A stretch of 52,682 bases of DNA from Caloranaerobacter ferrireducens. Its GTDB lineage: Bacteria; Bacillota; Clostridia; Tissierellales; Thermohalobacteraceae. Below the pieces are notes generated by a model that worked only from the letters and a program-made list of their open reading frames with translations, had not been told where the DNA came from and did not search any database. Position 1 is the stretch's first letter, and each line of letters starts with the position of its first letter. The stretch is from positions 1 through 52,682 of the forward strand of contig NZ_MDJR01000008.1 in the NCBI RefSeq assembly GCF_001730685.1, read 5' to 3'. Positions 33,601 to 43,093 of this stretch are shown one piece after another. Position numbers and translations under genes: made by a program.

Positions 33601-36600
33601 CTAAAAATACACTAAAGCTTCCATCTTCTTTTACATGTATCCATTTTTCATATTGCCAAGGTGCTTCTTTAAATTCTTCATCTGAAATACCATATTCTCT
33701 TAAGACCAACCAAACTTGATTAAAATCATCATCTTCACCTGCATATTGAGCTCTGCCATCAAAAGGTATTCCTTCATTAGTTTGAGCATCAATTTTCTTA
33801 AACACATATCCTTTAACATTATCCTGTGGTTTTTGAATTATTAGGTTAGTAACAGCCTCTCCATTCAGTGTAAGTCTTAATTCAAGATTTCCATCTTCAT
33901 TAACTATATAAAATTTTATATTAACTTCTTGCCATATCTGTTCATTTGGATTCCATATACCTTTTACAAGATATTCTCCTTCTTCAAGATTTATTGCAAA
34001 TTCACCATTTTCATTTACACCAAATCCCATATATTCGCTGAAAAATTCACCCTTTGTTGCATCAGGAAGTTTTTCTAAATCTACCCAAGCATTAGGTATC
34101 GGATTATTATCTTCATTTAAAACTTGTCCTAATACATTAGGCTGCTTTATAGTAATAACTACTTGCAGTTTATTATCTATAGTGTGTGATTCAGTTACTT
34201 CAAACTTATAATCCAAATCTTTCCAATGTCCGTCTATCTCATAACCATCAATCTTATATAAACCAGGTTCTAAATTCAAGTAAACCTTGCCGTCTTTATC
34301 TGTTTTTCTCCACTCTTCTATAGAGTTCTCTATTCCACGTATTGGAAGTCCATACCCTGATAAAGATGTTCCATCTTCATATACTAAAGAAATTACCACA
34401 TTACTACTCTCTTCCTTTATATTATCTAAATCTATTACATAAGCATTTTCTCCAGTATAATTTGAATTTTCATCTAAAATTATTTTTAAATCCATATTCT
34501 CTACTTTTATTTTTTCATTAGTTTCTTCATTAAACGCCCATAACTCATAAAAATTATAAGCTCCAGGTAACAAATAGAATTCGAATGTACCTGTCTTAGT
34601 ATATGAACCTGGTTCAACAATTTCGCCATTGTATTCAAAATTAAATTCTATTCCAGCTTCGCCTTTGTAAATTTGTCCATCTTGAGTTAGTTTTATCTCA
34701 AGATTTGGTGCTGGTAATTGTATATTTTCAAGTGGACTTTTATCATCAACTAACACTATCTTTCCATTTAAAACTTGAAATTGTTTATTTACAAAGTAAA
34801 GTCCTCCATTATCATTTTCATTAAAAATTTTGGACACAGCTGCAAGATAGTAATTGCCATCATCTAAAGCTATACCAAAGTTGCCAGATGGATCTGTCAT
34901 TGTCTCATAAAAACCATCATTATCATCTACAATAACTATATGACCATTTTGTAGAGGATTACCTTTTTGGTCTATAATATTTCCGAATATATTGGTTAAA
35001 GGAAATATTATTTCTTTATTTAAATATGTGGATTCATCATTATTAACTGTAAATATATATTCCTCTTCAGGTTTTATATGAGTAAATCCTAGCTGTTTGC
35101 CAATAACTAAATACTCGCCAGGAGCAAGATGTATTGAGAAGCTTCCATCTTCATTTGTTTCAACAGTCTTTCCAAATATCCTAAATATTTCATCATTTTG
35201 TACATCTTTATCTTCTATATAAGATAAATAGCTAGTATCAATTATTAATAGTTTGTCTACATAGAACTCTCCATCTTCTCTATGAACATTGCCAAATACA
35301 TTATCATCTGGAATTTGAATATCAAAATTAAATACTTCCCCATCAGCCATATATGGAACTTCTATAGTTTTATCAATGCTGATTGATTTTTCACCATTTT
35401 CATCCCAAATTTCTAAACTTACAGCCTTATATGTTCCAGGCTCTATCCATCTATCAAACATCCCATTTCCATCAATATGGATAAAATCCACATAATCATA
35501 AATACTTTCATATTCAAAATCAATCATTGATAAATCTAAATCTTCTGGTACTAAAATAATTTCAGCACCTTCTATATCGGATAATATACTTCCTTGTTGA
35601 TCGATTACATTTCCTTTAATATGAATATCCATATGAAATTCAGTAACTTTTTCATCTAAAATATGTCCTACTTTATCTTCAATATTTCTTACTACAAGCA
35701 AGTTTCCAATAAAATTACTTTCCATAAAATATAACTTAACTTCATAATAAGAGTCAGTATTCTCATCACCAAACAATTCAATCATATCTGGATATATTCC
35801 AGTTGATATATCATCTTTTTTAAGCTCAAAGTTGTACTCTGATATAGAACTTCCCTTAACCATATCATCAAAATTTACTTTTACTGTATAATACTTAACA
35901 TCATTTATTATTTCTTCTCCACTAAACCATGTATTAGGATTTGGAGGACTATTATCTATTCTTGCTTCCCAAAGCTGTTCAGATTTTTCTGGTATTCCGT
36001 CATCATTCTTATCATATACAAGTTTAACTAAAATTTCTTGATTGTTTATTTCTTTATCACTAAAATCAATAAATAATTCACTATTTTCAGCCTCATAAGA
36101 AAATCTAATTATTTCTTCATTGCTATTCGGATCTTCATTTGCAATAGTTTCTCTATATCCTAATTTTGCAATAGTTGTAGGTGTTTCTGTATCTTTAGTC
36201 AGTAATTCAATATACAATTTATCTTTGTAACCTGTAAAATTTTCTACTGCAACATCAACAATCGGATTTTCTTGAATATCGTAAGTTAATTTATGTGCGT
36301 TTATCCAATAGTCAGTTGATTGCCAATAAAATACAACTTCAGTATTTTCACCATATTTTAAAGTTATTTTATTTCTCTCTCTCTTATCTACAGGAATCGC
36401 TGTTAATTCATTGTCAGTTTTTCCTTCTAATGTTTCACCTATTTCAATATATTCATCAGTATTATTCTTATCAGAAAAATGACCATATAGTTTATAGAAT
36501 CTATACTCTGGATCATATTCTTCATGGAAAACCACTTTAAAATCTATAGGTTGTCCAATCTCATTATTGTTTTCATCTACTATTACCGAACTACCCTGAA

Positions 36601-37240
36601 TCGCTATTTGCTCTGAATCAACAATATTAAACAATTCAACTTCTATAATATCATTATCATAATACTCATCTTCTGCTATGCTGAATTTCGGTGGTTCTGG
36701 TATCCAATAGAATTTTATACTTTTATTTAGATAGTTAAGTTCTATTTCATTTTTCTTTGCTGCATATACGGGTATTGCAGTTTTTGCATTTTCTGACTTG
36801 TTACTAAAATCTTCATCAAGTCTAGAATATTCTTCACTATTTCTAAAATCAACGAAGTGTCCAAAAAATTCAAAGTCTGGTGTATAAACATCTTCTCCAT
36901 ATACATTTTCTATTACGCTTTTGAATTCAACTTTAAATTCTGTAGCTAGTTCTTCAATAGGTTGTTCAAATTCATCTAAAGGAGTAGATTTACCATAAAC
37001 AACTGTAACTACCGTCTCATTAGAACCTTCACCATTGTATTCAGTATTTAGCAGTTGAATATGTAAATCGTCTCCAAAGCCCATATATTGTGCATCTACG
37101 TTGTTAATAATAAATTCTGGTTCATTTACTTCTACACCGTATGCTATATCTAAATTAAAAGAAAACAAATTAAATAACAGTGCTAAAATCATCAATACTG
37201 AAGTTGTTTTTTTAGATGCATACTTAAGCATATTTCTCAA
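30659..37240 (-). CDS. Giant surface protein with many carboxypeptidase-regulatory-like repeats
   Basis: This protein of about 2193 residues starts best at the TTG at 37240 (AGGGGG 8 bases before). It has an N-terminal export signal (TTSVLMILALLFNLFSFNL). The first third has beta-rich segments with NEYIEIGET and similar. From about residue 550 there are more than a dozen repeats of about 90-110 residues with the pattern NVxGxVxDxxGNPI, AWVxIE, W and TDEDGxFxxxLEPGxYKV, typical of carboxypeptidase regulatory-like/Cna-B-like folds. No LPXTG or SLH anchor is seen; the C-terminus ends SLLQ. It lies behind a c-di-GMP-type riboswitch, which suggests adhesion or biofilm use. Function is otherwise unknown. 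Confidence 0.8.
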   Translation of the reverse strand: MRNMLKYASKKTTSVLMILALLFNLFSFNLDIAYGVEVNEPEFIINNVDAQYMGFGDDLHIQLLNTEYNGEGSNETVVTVVYGKSTPLDEFEQPIEELATEFKVEFKSVIENVYGEDVYTPDFEFFGHFVDFRNSEEYSRLDEDFSNKSENAKTAIPVYAAKKNEIELNYLNKSIKFYWIPEPPKFSIAEDEYYDNDIIEVELFNIVDSEQIAIQGSSVIVDENNNEIGQPIDFKVVFHEEYDPEYRFYKLYGHFSDKNNTDEYIEIGETLEGKTDNELTAIPVDKRERNKITLKYGENTEVVFYWQSTDYWINAHKLTYDIQENPIVDVAVENFTGYKDKLYIELLTKDTETPTTIAKLGYRETIANEDPNSNEEIIRFSYEAENSELFIDFSDKEINNQEILVKLVYDKNDDGIPEKSEQLWEARIDNSPPNPNTWFSGEEIINDVKYYTVKVNFDDMVKGSSISEYNFELKKDDISTGIYPDMIELFGDENTDSYYEVKLYFMESNFIGNLLVVRNIEDKVGHILDEKVTEFHMDIHIKGNVIDQQGSILSDIEGAEIILVPEDLDLSMIDFEYESIYDYVDFIHIDGNGMFDRWIEPGTYKAVSLEIWDENGEKSISIDKTIEVPYMADGEVFNFDIQIPDDNVFGNVHREDGEFYVDKLLIIDTSYLSYIEDKDVQNDEIFRIFGKTVETNEDGSFSIHLAPGEYLVIGKQLGFTHIKPEEEYIFTVNNDESTYLNKEIIFPLTNIFGNIIDQKGNPLQNGHIVIVDDNDGFYETMTDPSGNFGIALDDGNYYLAAVSKIFNENDNGGLYFVNKQFQVLNGKIVLVDDKSPLENIQLPAPNLEIKLTQDGQIYKGEAGIEFNFEYNGEIVEPGSYTKTGTFEFYLLPGAYNFYELWAFNEETNEKIKVENMDLKIILDENSNYTGENAYVIDLDNIKEESSNVVISLVYEDGTSLSGYGLPIRGIENSIEEWRKTDKDGKVYLNLEPGLYKIDGYEIDGHWKDLDYKFEVTESHTIDNKLQVVITIKQPNVLGQVLNEDNNPIPNAWVDLEKLPDATKGEFFSEYMGFGVNENGEFAINLEEGEYLVKGIWNPNEQIWQEVNIKFYIVNEDGNLELRLTLNGEAVTNLIIQKPQDNVKGYVFKKIDAQTNEGIPFDGRAQYAGEDDDFNQVWLVLREYGISDEEFKEAPWQYEKWIHVKEDGSFSVFLDEAKIYEAFAISTPKKYIELNPDRNNPILIEPPALDLIIIPPKPNFSGQVLDFDGNPIPNAFISIEKADYTQWFGTETDEEGYFGFNLKDGEYIIRDISYRIDDGLDKEEYYYDYSKERRITFNKKIVINDLTDNIVLRPNVKGNLNIGDISITNNDYVGIGIRKILDEQDPNYEDYKENPWKYEIWMDVKYTSGTNTGQFIGYLEDGRYEIIGVSTPGGWKQLGIEFTLNKSDYADIITYNSGNDTYELNVNYVPNVVGRILDKDGNPEVDAWVNIERIVDEEFNDDGTIAYNSDYYYNRWFSTNTNDNGEFSIKLNDGDYRITGYSTRGYWNENNTWINGKWVSVNYEFKVVNGQLADISSLEIRPNVIGYVKKYNKEAEQFEIVQNSWMRIKPANDNWEVDYDNWMDDKWANSDQNGQFTLVLQPGKYKVVEAGGKDTWMQLNINFEVDNQGNLVENEYVVNGELIVKQQKPNVRGYVKDENGNILANTHIAIKPAGAKEHDWSNVKWIQTDEDGYFELSLDDGNWKVTNISAPGLWQRLYIPFTVEGENISSPVDGVIENGLLQIKPPVPNLVGIVKDSYGNQVTDKAWLTIKPVDAGINDWDNAHWIEYKNYDGEYKFKIYLEPGEYKVVNVYGYNFSYETDIRFTIGQDGTLIDSENIVNGELVVSPPEPNVIGTVTASIDGQEQVLSYGWIGIARYDNEGNQLTLDGLRINEEKYYNADDIYWHYTKWVNVDENGQFSIRLEPGLYKVIAVSGNGIWYKPYTEFTVNEGQQTHVEVKEPGPNVTIIIKNTGLNDQEAWIDIELDKKGTKHYVPVQLKSANNGEYVFETRLRTGDYVIKNFGTPSYWTEIEQEFIVNDEQTQLNIVIDFNNETKKKVIGQVKQNGTSLSGKVWVAIQPVVNGVIDTSVEKRWIQTSEDGTFTFKLDSGTTWAVTDITTSERYYTINSPLNYSVTVTEDDVQSPSEWIIDLSLLQ

Positions 37241-37274
37241 GTTTTCCACCCCCTAATAAGATAAAAATAAAAAA

Positions 37275-37418
37275 CCTAGTACAAATGTACTAGGCAAACT
37301 AACCATAAGAATATCGTCTTACTTAACCATGAAAACATTTCATGGGCAGCCTGGCAACCATAGGATATTAGTCCCTTAGGCCCATAGCTTTGCGTCCTAA
37401 CCTTTCGGTTAGTTTGCC
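37275..37418 (-). promoter_or_regulatory. c-di-GMP-I (GEMM) type riboswitch with intrinsic terminator, upstream of the giant surface protein
   Basis: On the minus strand the aptamer (37418 to about 37345) begins GGCAAACTAACCGAAAGG, continues GGACGCAAAGC, GGGCCTAAGG and closes GCCAGGCTGCC, matching GEMM hallmarks. It is followed by a hairpin, a 12-base segment (37293-37304) exactly complementary to the aptamer 5' end (37407-37418), and a terminator with arms CCTAGTACA (37275-37283) and TGTACTAGG (37286-37294) plus TTTTTT. The 37250-37561 gap otherwise holds only the FNT terminator. Confidence 0.88.
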
Positions 37419-37517
37419 AAAATATTTAATTTTAATGCCTTGCAATATATTTATCGACATAATTTAACAATTTATTTAGCCTAAAACAAAAAAATTTTTA
37501 TCAAAATTCAAACAAAA

Positions 37518-37539
37518 AAGGATGCAAAACTGCATCCTT
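37518..37539 (-). terminator. Terminator of the formate/nitrite channel gene
   Basis: AAGGATGCA (37518-37526) and TGCATCCTT (37531-37539) are perfect arms, followed on the minus strand by TTTTTTGTTTG. It closes the carbonic anhydrase-FNT operon. Confidence 0.9.
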
Positions 37540-37561
37540 CATTTTAACTATATATTAAGCC

Positions 37562-38359
37562 TTATTTAGTTTCTTTTTCTCTAGCAGGTATTACATAAAC
37601 TAAATAATATACAACAGGAACTATAATAGCTCCTCCCACTATATTACCTATAGTAACAGGAATTAAGTTCTTCATCCAAATTTGTCCCCAAGTAACTTCA
37701 GCTCCTAAAAATTTACCTAAAGAAATAAAATACATATTAGCTACACTATGCTCATAACCTGATAAAACAAACATCATAATTGGGAACCAACAAGCAAATA
37801 TTTTAGAAATTACATCTTGTGCTCCTGTTGCAAGCCATACTGCAAGAACTACAACAACATTACATAGTATTGCTCTAAAGAAGGCTTGACTAAATGTTAA
37901 ACCAACTTTTCCAGTAGCAATTTTTATAGCTAATTGAGTAGCTGGAGCATCTACTTTATAAAAACCAGCTTTAACTACAACTATAGCTAATAATATTGAT
38001 CCGATAAAGTTCCCTAAATAAACAAAGAACCAGTTTTTTAACATTTGGTTTGCATTAATTTTTTTATCCATTAAAGCTAATGTCATAAGGTTGTTTCCTG
38101 TAAACAATTCTGCCCCTGCCATTACAACTAACATAAGTCCTACAGGGAATACTGCAGCACCCATAAATTTCATAAGTCCAACATCAATATTTTTTAATGT
38201 TTGCATAACAGTAATATCAGCTTGTGCACCAAAGCCTATAAAAATACCTGCAAAAATTCCTAATAAAATCATTTGCAAAGTTGATAGATTAGCCTTTTTT
38301 ATACCAGCGTTAATAGTAGCTTGAGTTATTTCTGGTGGTGTCAACATTCTCTTTTGCAT
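37562..38359 (-). CDS. Formate/nitrite transporter (FNT) family channel
   Basis: This 265-residue membrane protein has six hydrophobic helices and the FNT signature GAELFTGNN (about 83-91). Its lumen-lining stretch is near NMYFISLGKFLG. The family moves formate, nitrite or hydrosulfide. A formate dehydrogenase and its cofactor genes lie next to it, and formate is a product of purine fermentation, so formate is the likely substrate. It is co-transcribed with the carbonic anhydrase gene (14-base gap). Confidence 0.9.
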   Translation of the reverse strand: MQKRMLTPPEITQATINAGIKKANLSTLQMILLGIFAGIFIGFGAQADITVMQTLKNIDVGLMKFMGAAVFPVGLMLVVMAGAELFTGNNLMTLALMDKKINANQMLKNWFFVYLGNFIGSILLAIVVVKAGFYKVDAPATQLAIKIATGKVGLTFSQAFFRAILCNVVVVLAVWLATGAQDVISKIFACWFPIMMFVLSGYEHSVANMYFISLGKFLGAEVTWGQIWMKNLIPVTIGNIVGGAIIVPVVYYLVYVIPAREKETK

Positions 38360-38373
38360 TTTATTACTCCTTT

Positions 38374-38925
38374 CTATTCATTATCATTTATTATAACTTC
38401 TAATTCCCCACTATTCGGGTCAATTAGAAAACCATGAACTTTAACATCCTTAGGTACAAATGGTGAATTTTTTATTTTTTTTACTACTTGAATTACATTT
38501 TCCTTTTCATCTTTTATAATGCCTGTCCAATTAGCTAAGTCTATTGAATCTATAGCTTCTTTAGGAACTCCTCTTTCTAACATCTTATTTCTTATATCCT
38601 CTAAGCTCTGTTTTGCCATACCACAATCTTTATGCCCTACTACAAAAACTTCCTTTAAACCCATCATAATCGTTCCTAAAGATATACTTCTTATGACATC
38701 ATCACAATTGTCTCTAATACTGTTGCCAGCATTTTTTAAAACCTTTACTTCTCCTCTTTTAAAGCCCATGGCTTCTTCAACTAATCCAACTAATCTTGTG
38801 TCCATGCATGTAAAAATAAGTATTTCTTTTTGTGCATGAGAACTTATTGGTTTATCATCTCTTCTTTCTCTTCTTACTTTAACATATTTTTTATTAGCAT
38901 CAAGTATTTTTTCTGAAATTTGCAT
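38374..38925 (-). CDS. Beta-class carbonic anhydrase
   Basis: This 183-residue enzyme interconverts CO2 and bicarbonate. It has the zinc ligands and dyad CMDTR (about 35-39) and GHKDCG (about 97-102), typical of the small beta-class enzymes. The length is usual for the Mtb Rv1284-like clade. Its ATG sits behind GGGG and a near-consensus promoter (38967-38995). Pairing with an FNT channel suggests handling CO2 from formate oxidation or purine carbon, an inference. Confidence 0.92.
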   Translation of the reverse strand: MQISEKILDANKKYVKVRRERRDDKPISSHAQKEILIFTCMDTRLVGLVEEAMGFKRGEVKVLKNAGNSIRDNCDDVIRSISLGTIMMGLKEVFVVGHKDCGMAKQSLEDIRNKMLERGVPKEAIDSIDLANWTGIIKDEKENVIQVVKKIKNSPFVPKDVKVHGFLIDPNSGELEVIINDNE

Positions 38926-38966
38926 AACATCCCCGTTTGTTTATTTTTTAACAATGTAACAAGTTC

Positions 38967-38995
38967 ATTATACTAAATATTTTTCTAATAATCAA
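38967..38995 (-). promoter_or_regulatory. Promoter of the carbonic anhydrase-FNT operon
   Basis: Minus-strand -35 TTGATT (38990-38995), a 17-bp spacer and consensus -10 TATAAT (38967-38972), about 42 bp ahead of the start codon. Confidence 0.8.
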
Positions 38996-39027
38996 TTATA
39001 TTTTTTAGTTGATTTAATGGTCGGACC

Positions 39028-39471
39028 TTAATACAATACTTCAATAACATCACCTACTTTTATCTTGCCACCTTTTAAAACTTTTGTAAATATACCTTCT
39101 TTAGGCATTACACATTGTCCAACTTCTTTTGCTATAGCACAACCAGAATGACATTCTTTACCAATTTGAGTTACTTCTTGTATCGTTTCCCCAATTTTTA
39201 ATTTAGTCCCTACAGGTAATTCATAAAGCTTTATTCCTTCAGTAGTAATATTTTCAGCAAACTTTCCGCTACACAACCCTTTTACTCCTAATTTTTTCAT
39301 CTTTTCAATACTCTCTATTCCAAGTAAACTAACTTGTCTGTGCCATTTTCCTGCATGAGCATCACCCACTAAACCAAAATTTTCTTTAAATATGCCTTCA
39401 GTTATAGGTGTTTTTATTACCCCTTTCTTCTCACTTATATTTATAGCCACTACTTTTCCTATGCTTTTCAT
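39028..39471 (-). CDS. MOSC domain protein
   Basis: This protein of about 147 residues is of the MOSC (Moco sulfurase C-terminal) family, with the pattern GDAHAGKWHRQVSLLG (about 33-48), ENITTEG and CHSGCAIAKEVGQCVMP with the family cysteine. MOSC proteins are linked to molybdenum cofactor sulfur handling; the exact role is not settled. The ATG at 39471 has GAGGAG 8 bases before it; the ORF extends to a GTG at 39480 that lacks such spacing. It lies last in the moaA-moaC run. Confidence 0.88.
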   Translation of the reverse strand: MKSIGKVVAINISEKKGVIKTPITEGIFKENFGLVGDAHAGKWHRQVSLLGIESIEKMKKLGVKGLCSGKFAENITTEGIKLYELPVGTKLKIGETIQEVTQIGKECHSGCAIAKEVGQCVMPKEGIFTKVLKGGKIKVGDVIEVLY

Positions 39472-39489
39472 AACAATCACTCCTCGATT

Positions 39490-39957
39490 TTAATACCTAC
39501 TATAATCCCCAGACTTACCACCAGTTTTCTTTACAAGCATAATGTCGCTAATTACCATATCCTTATCTACAGCCTTACACATATCATATATAGTAAGCGC
39601 TGCCATAGATACTGCCATAAGAGCTTCCATTTCTACACCAGTTTTCCCAACAGTTTTAACTTCTGATTCAATTTCAATAGCATCTTCTAATATTTTAAAT
39701 CTTATATTAGCTCCTGTTATAAATATGTTGTGACACATTGGAATTAAATCACTTGTCCTTTTAGCTCCCATTATACCGCCTATTTGTGCAACAGAAAGTA
39801 CATTACCCTTTTTTATAAGACCTTCCTTTATTAAATTGATAGTTTCTTTTTTCATACTAATCTTGCCCTTGGCAATTGCTGTTCGTATAGTATCATCCTT
39901 ACTGCTTATTTCTACCATATGAGCTAAACCTTCATCGTTAAAATGTGTAAATTTCAT
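39490..39957 (-). CDS. moaC: MoaC, cyclic pyranopterin monophosphate synthase
   Basis: This 155-residue enzyme completes the first step of molybdopterin synthesis together with MoaA. Family blocks [31 protein letters not shown] (about 66-82) and [27 protein letters not shown] are all present, with KTGGKSGDY at the end. It starts at ATG behind AGGAGG, one base after the moaA stop, so the two are coupled. Confidence 0.95.
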   Translation of the reverse strand: MKFTHFNDEGLAHMVEISSKDDTIRTAIAKGKISMKKETINLIKEGLIKKGNVLSVAQIGGIMGAKRTSDLIPMCHNIFITGANIRFKILEDAIEIESEVKTVGKTGVEMEALMAVSMAALTIYDMCKAVDKDMVISDIMLVKKTGGKSGDYSRY

Positions 39958-39958
39958 A

Positions 39959-40915
39959 TTAACCTCCTATTTGAACCATATTCTTATTTATACAACTACC
40001 ATTTTCCAAATTATGTGATAGAGGTTTATTTTTCACTTTTTTATATATTATATCTTTTAAATCTTTACCTTGTCTTAAAGGAGTTTTTAAATCAATTTCT
40101 TCATCTGAGTGTAAACAAAGCTTTAACTTCCCTTGAGATGTAACCCTTACTTTATTACACGAATCGCAAAATTTACAAGAGATCGGATTAATAAAACCAA
40201 TTCTACCTTTAGAATTAGGCATTTTATAATAAATTGCTGGTGAATGCAGCTCTGAATTAGGAACCTTTATCATATTGGGGATTTTTTCAAACACTATTCT
40301 ACTAGTTATAAATTTTTCAATAGCAAAGTTCCTTGCTTGACCAATCGGCATTAATTCAATAAATCTTATATCTATATTTTCAGTTAAAGTTATCTTCGCA
40401 AAATCTTCTATTTCATCTTCATTAAATCCTGCTATTAAAACTACATTTAATTTAATAGGTGCTAATCCAACTTTTTTTGCTTCTTCAATTCCCTCTAATA
40501 CATCTTTAAGTTTGCCTCCACAAGTTATATACGAAAATTTATCTTCTCTTAATGTATCTATACTTATATTTACTCTGTTTAATCCTGCATCTTTTAAAGA
40601 CTTTGCGTATTTTTTTAGCAAAATACCATTAGTAGTAATAGCTAAATCTTTAATACCTTTTAATTTAGCTATGCTTTCAACCAACTCAATTATTCCTCTT
40701 CTTATTAATGGCTCTCCTCCAGTTAATCTAACTTTTTTTACGCCAAGCGACTCAAAAACCCTAGCTATTTCCAACAATTCTTCAATTCTTAATATTTCTT
40801 CATGTGATAACTTACATACACCATCTTTTGGCATACAATATCTACACCTTAAATTGCACAAATCTGTAACAGATAACCTTAAATAGTTTATTTCTCTATC
40901 GAAAGAATCTTTCAT
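39959..40915 (-). CDS. moaA: MoaA, GTP 3',8-cyclase (radical SAM)
   Basis: This 318-residue radical SAM enzyme converts GTP to the cyclic precursor used by MoaC. The N-terminal cluster motif is CNLRCRYC (C20, C24, C27), followed by GGEPL. The C-terminal cluster uses CKFCDSC plus a cysteine in KLCLHSD. The chain ends in Gly-Gly, as active MoaA proteins do. Length is normal. It feeds cofactor to both the hydroxylase and formate dehydrogenase in this window. Confidence 0.95.
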   Translation of the reverse strand: MKDSFDREINYLRLSVTDLCNLRCRYCMPKDGVCKLSHEEILRIEELLEIARVFESLGVKKVRLTGGEPLIRRGIIELVESIAKLKGIKDLAITTNGILLKKYAKSLKDAGLNRVNISIDTLREDKFSYITCGGKLKDVLEGIEEAKKVGLAPIKLNVVLIAGFNEDEIEDFAKITLTENIDIRFIELMPIGQARNFAIEKFITSRIVFEKIPNMIKVPNSELHSPAIYYKMPNSKGRIGFINPISCKFCDSCNKVRVTSQGKLKLCLHSDEEIDLKTPLRQGKDLKDIIYKKVKNKPLSHNLENGSCINKNMVQIGG

Positions 40916-40938
40916 AAGCCCACCTACTTTAATTTAAG

Positions 40939-42831
40939 TCAATTAACTATAATTATTTCGCCAGTATCTTTAAATTTATATCCACCTAGCTTTTCTACTC
41001 TTTTCTGAAACTCATGCGATTTTAATATAGAAATAAATCTTTGAATTTCTATCTTTTCTAAATACTCAAATGGTATTAAAAAATCATAATCCTCATAGCC
41101 TACAGGTATAAAATCTAGACCAACAGCCCTAGCTGCCGATAAAATTCCAACCCCTGTAGTAGCTATACCTGTCTTTACAGCCATAGCCACAGACATATGA
41201 GTATTCATTTCCCTTTGATAACCTTTAATATCATTAGCATCTATTCCTATTTTTTTAAGGTTATAATCTAATAACACTCTAGTACCAGAACCTTTCTGTC
41301 TATTTATAAAAGTTATATCGTCCCTAGTTAAATCGCTAAATGATTTAATATTATACGGATTACCTTTAGCAACAATAAATCCTTGAAGTCTTTTTACTCC
41401 TTTTATTACAACCATTTTATTGCCTCGGAAATATTTCTTGACGTATGGAATATTGTACTGCCCTGTATTTGGATCTAATAAATGTATTGGTGATATATGA
41501 CATTCTCTTCTCCTCATAGCCATAATACCACCCATGCTTCCCACATGTCCTGATGAAATCTTCATCATATCAGATATAACATCCATAATTAAATCATGAC
41601 TTCCAATTGAAACCAATCTATTTTTTATCTCTTTTTCTGCTTTTAATAGCTTTATTTGTACTTCTTTGCCTGATTCTATACCTTCTATGTTTTTAGGTAT
41701 TTCCAATATACCGTCTGCTCTAACTAAACTCATAGTAACTCCTGCACCTCTAACTAAAGGTGTAGCTATATATTTACCATTTATATGTCCTAAAGTTACT
41801 CTAACTAATTCTTTATGTTTTAAAGATGAAACTATTCTCTTTGATAAAATTGCCTTAATAATATTACACTCATCAGTATCTATTCCCTGAAATTTAAAAA
41901 TTAAAGGTTTGACAAAAGTTTCAAATACAAGATATGCCGACACAGGATAACCTGGTATTCCAATAACTGGTTTATTATTTATCAAACCTAATATTGTTGG
42001 TTTTCCTGGCTTTAAAGCAACACCATGAACAACAACTTCTCCTAACTCTTTAATTATTTTAACAGTATAATCTTTAGACCCTGCTGACGAACCAGCATTG
42101 ACTAATAGAATATCATTATCCTCTATCCCCTTAATTATAGCTTCCTTAAGAAGGTTGTAATCATCTTCTACTGGTTTATATCTTTTAGGAATCCCTCCAT
42201 ATTCTAGTATTAACCCTTCAAAAACTCTAGAATTTGATTCTAGGATTTTGCCCTCCTTTAATTCATCTACTCTTTCAACTAACTCTGATCCAGTTGGTAT
42301 AATTCCTATCTTAGGCTTTTTGTATACCTTAACAGTTTTAATTCCTCCTGAAATTAATGCTCCTAAATCTACAGGTCGAATTTTATGTTTAGATGAAATA
42401 ATCATTTCAGTTGCTATAATATCTTCTCCAATAGGTCTTATATGCTGCCAAGGATATGCAGGCTTTATTATTTTTACCTTTCCTTCCCCTATTTCGATAA
42501 CGTCTTCTATCATAATTACAGAATCATAAGGTTCTGTGACTAAATTCCCTGTATTAATATATTCGAAGTCTTTTCCTTCTACTAAAATAACAGGGTTTAC
42601 TTCACTAGCACCATATGTTTTTTCTGCTTTAACTACTATACCATCCATTGCTGCTGCATTATAATGGGGAACTGAAGTTTTAGCATATATCGCTTCAAAT
42701 GTTAATCTCCCCAATGAATCTAATACATCCACTTCTTCATAATCTAACTTTTTAGTAATCTTTTTAAAATATATTCTTTTAGCTTCATCTACGTCCAAAT
42801 TTCCTATATAAATATTTCTATCAATACTCAA
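40939..42831 (-). CDS. MoeA fused to a periplasmic-binding-protein-like domain
   Basis: This protein of about 630 residues has MoeA domains in the first 400 residues (VPHYNAAAMDGIVVKAEKT; GSELVERVDELKEGKILESNS; GSSAGSKDYTVKII; GIPGYPVSAYL). The C-terminal about 220 residues (SHDLIMDVISDMM, QKGSGTRVLLDYNLKK, AARAVGLDF) form a PBP-like ligand-binding domain. Such fusions occur in clostridia and archaea and may bind molybdate or tungstate for insertion. The TTG at 42831 has AAGGAG 7 bases before it; the ATG at 42849 lacks good spacing. A second, unfused MoeA is at 43094. Confidence 0.88.
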   Translation of the reverse strand: MSIDRNIYIGNLDVDEAKRIYFKKITKKLDYEEVDVLDSLGRLTFEAIYAKTSVPHYNAAAMDGIVVKAEKTYGASEVNPVILVEGKDFEYINTGNLVTEPYDSVIMIEDVIEIGEGKVKIIKPAYPWQHIRPIGEDIIATEMIISSKHKIRPVDLGALISGGIKTVKVYKKPKIGIIPTGSELVERVDELKEGKILESNSRVFEGLILEYGGIPKRYKPVEDDYNLLKEAIIKGIEDNDILLVNAGSSAGSKDYTVKIIKELGEVVVHGVALKPGKPTILGLINNKPVIGIPGYPVSAYLVFETFVKPLIFKFQGIDTDECNIIKAILSKRIVSSLKHKELVRVTLGHINGKYIATPLVRGAGVTMSLVRADGILEIPKNIEGIESGKEVQIKLLKAEKEIKNRLVSIGSHDLIMDVISDMMKISSGHVGSMGGIMAMRRRECHISPIHLLDPNTGQYNIPYVKKYFRGNKMVVIKGVKRLQGFIVAKGNPYNIKSFSDLTRDDITFINRQKGSGTRVLLDYNLKKIGIDANDIKGYQREMNTHMSVAMAVKTGIATTGVGILSAARAVGLDFIPVGYEDYDFLIPFEYLEKIEIQRFISILKSHEFQKRVEKLGGYKFKDTGEIIIVN

Positions 42832-42849
42832 CGGAAATCTCCTTCCCAT

Positions 42850-43093
42850 AAATATTTATATTTCGTCATTAGTCGTCCATTTTTCGCTCTTTAATATTCT
42901 TTAAATTTAGTTGCCATGAAATAAAAGAATCAGTTACTAGTTGCCAGAAAACAAAACTACTTACGTCTTTCGCTTATCGCTACTTGCTATCCGCATTTTA
43001 TTTTTTATTAGGCAAACATCGAATGACGAATGGCTAACAACAAAATAATTTTACATTTTCAATTTTTAATTTTTTATCTCTATTCCCTGTCCC
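42850..43093. repeat. Degenerate repeat spacer with heptad periodicity
   Basis: This 244-bp gap between two moeA genes holds low-complexity sequence. On the plus strand 42961-42995 reads in 7-base steps TTACGTC, TTTCGCT, TATCGCT, ACTTGCT, ATCCGCA. At its right end ATTCCCT, GTCCCCT run into the moeA stop (43094-43096). ATCGAATGACGAATGGC appears near 43019. I see no gene or terminator. The same style recurs at 45669-45780 and 8877-8904. Confidence 0.65.

Noticed and set aside
39005-39027. Short inverted repeat (TTAATGGTC/GACCTTAA type) after the MOSC gene
   Set aside because: It is imperfect and short with no clear T-run; not strong enough to list as a terminator.
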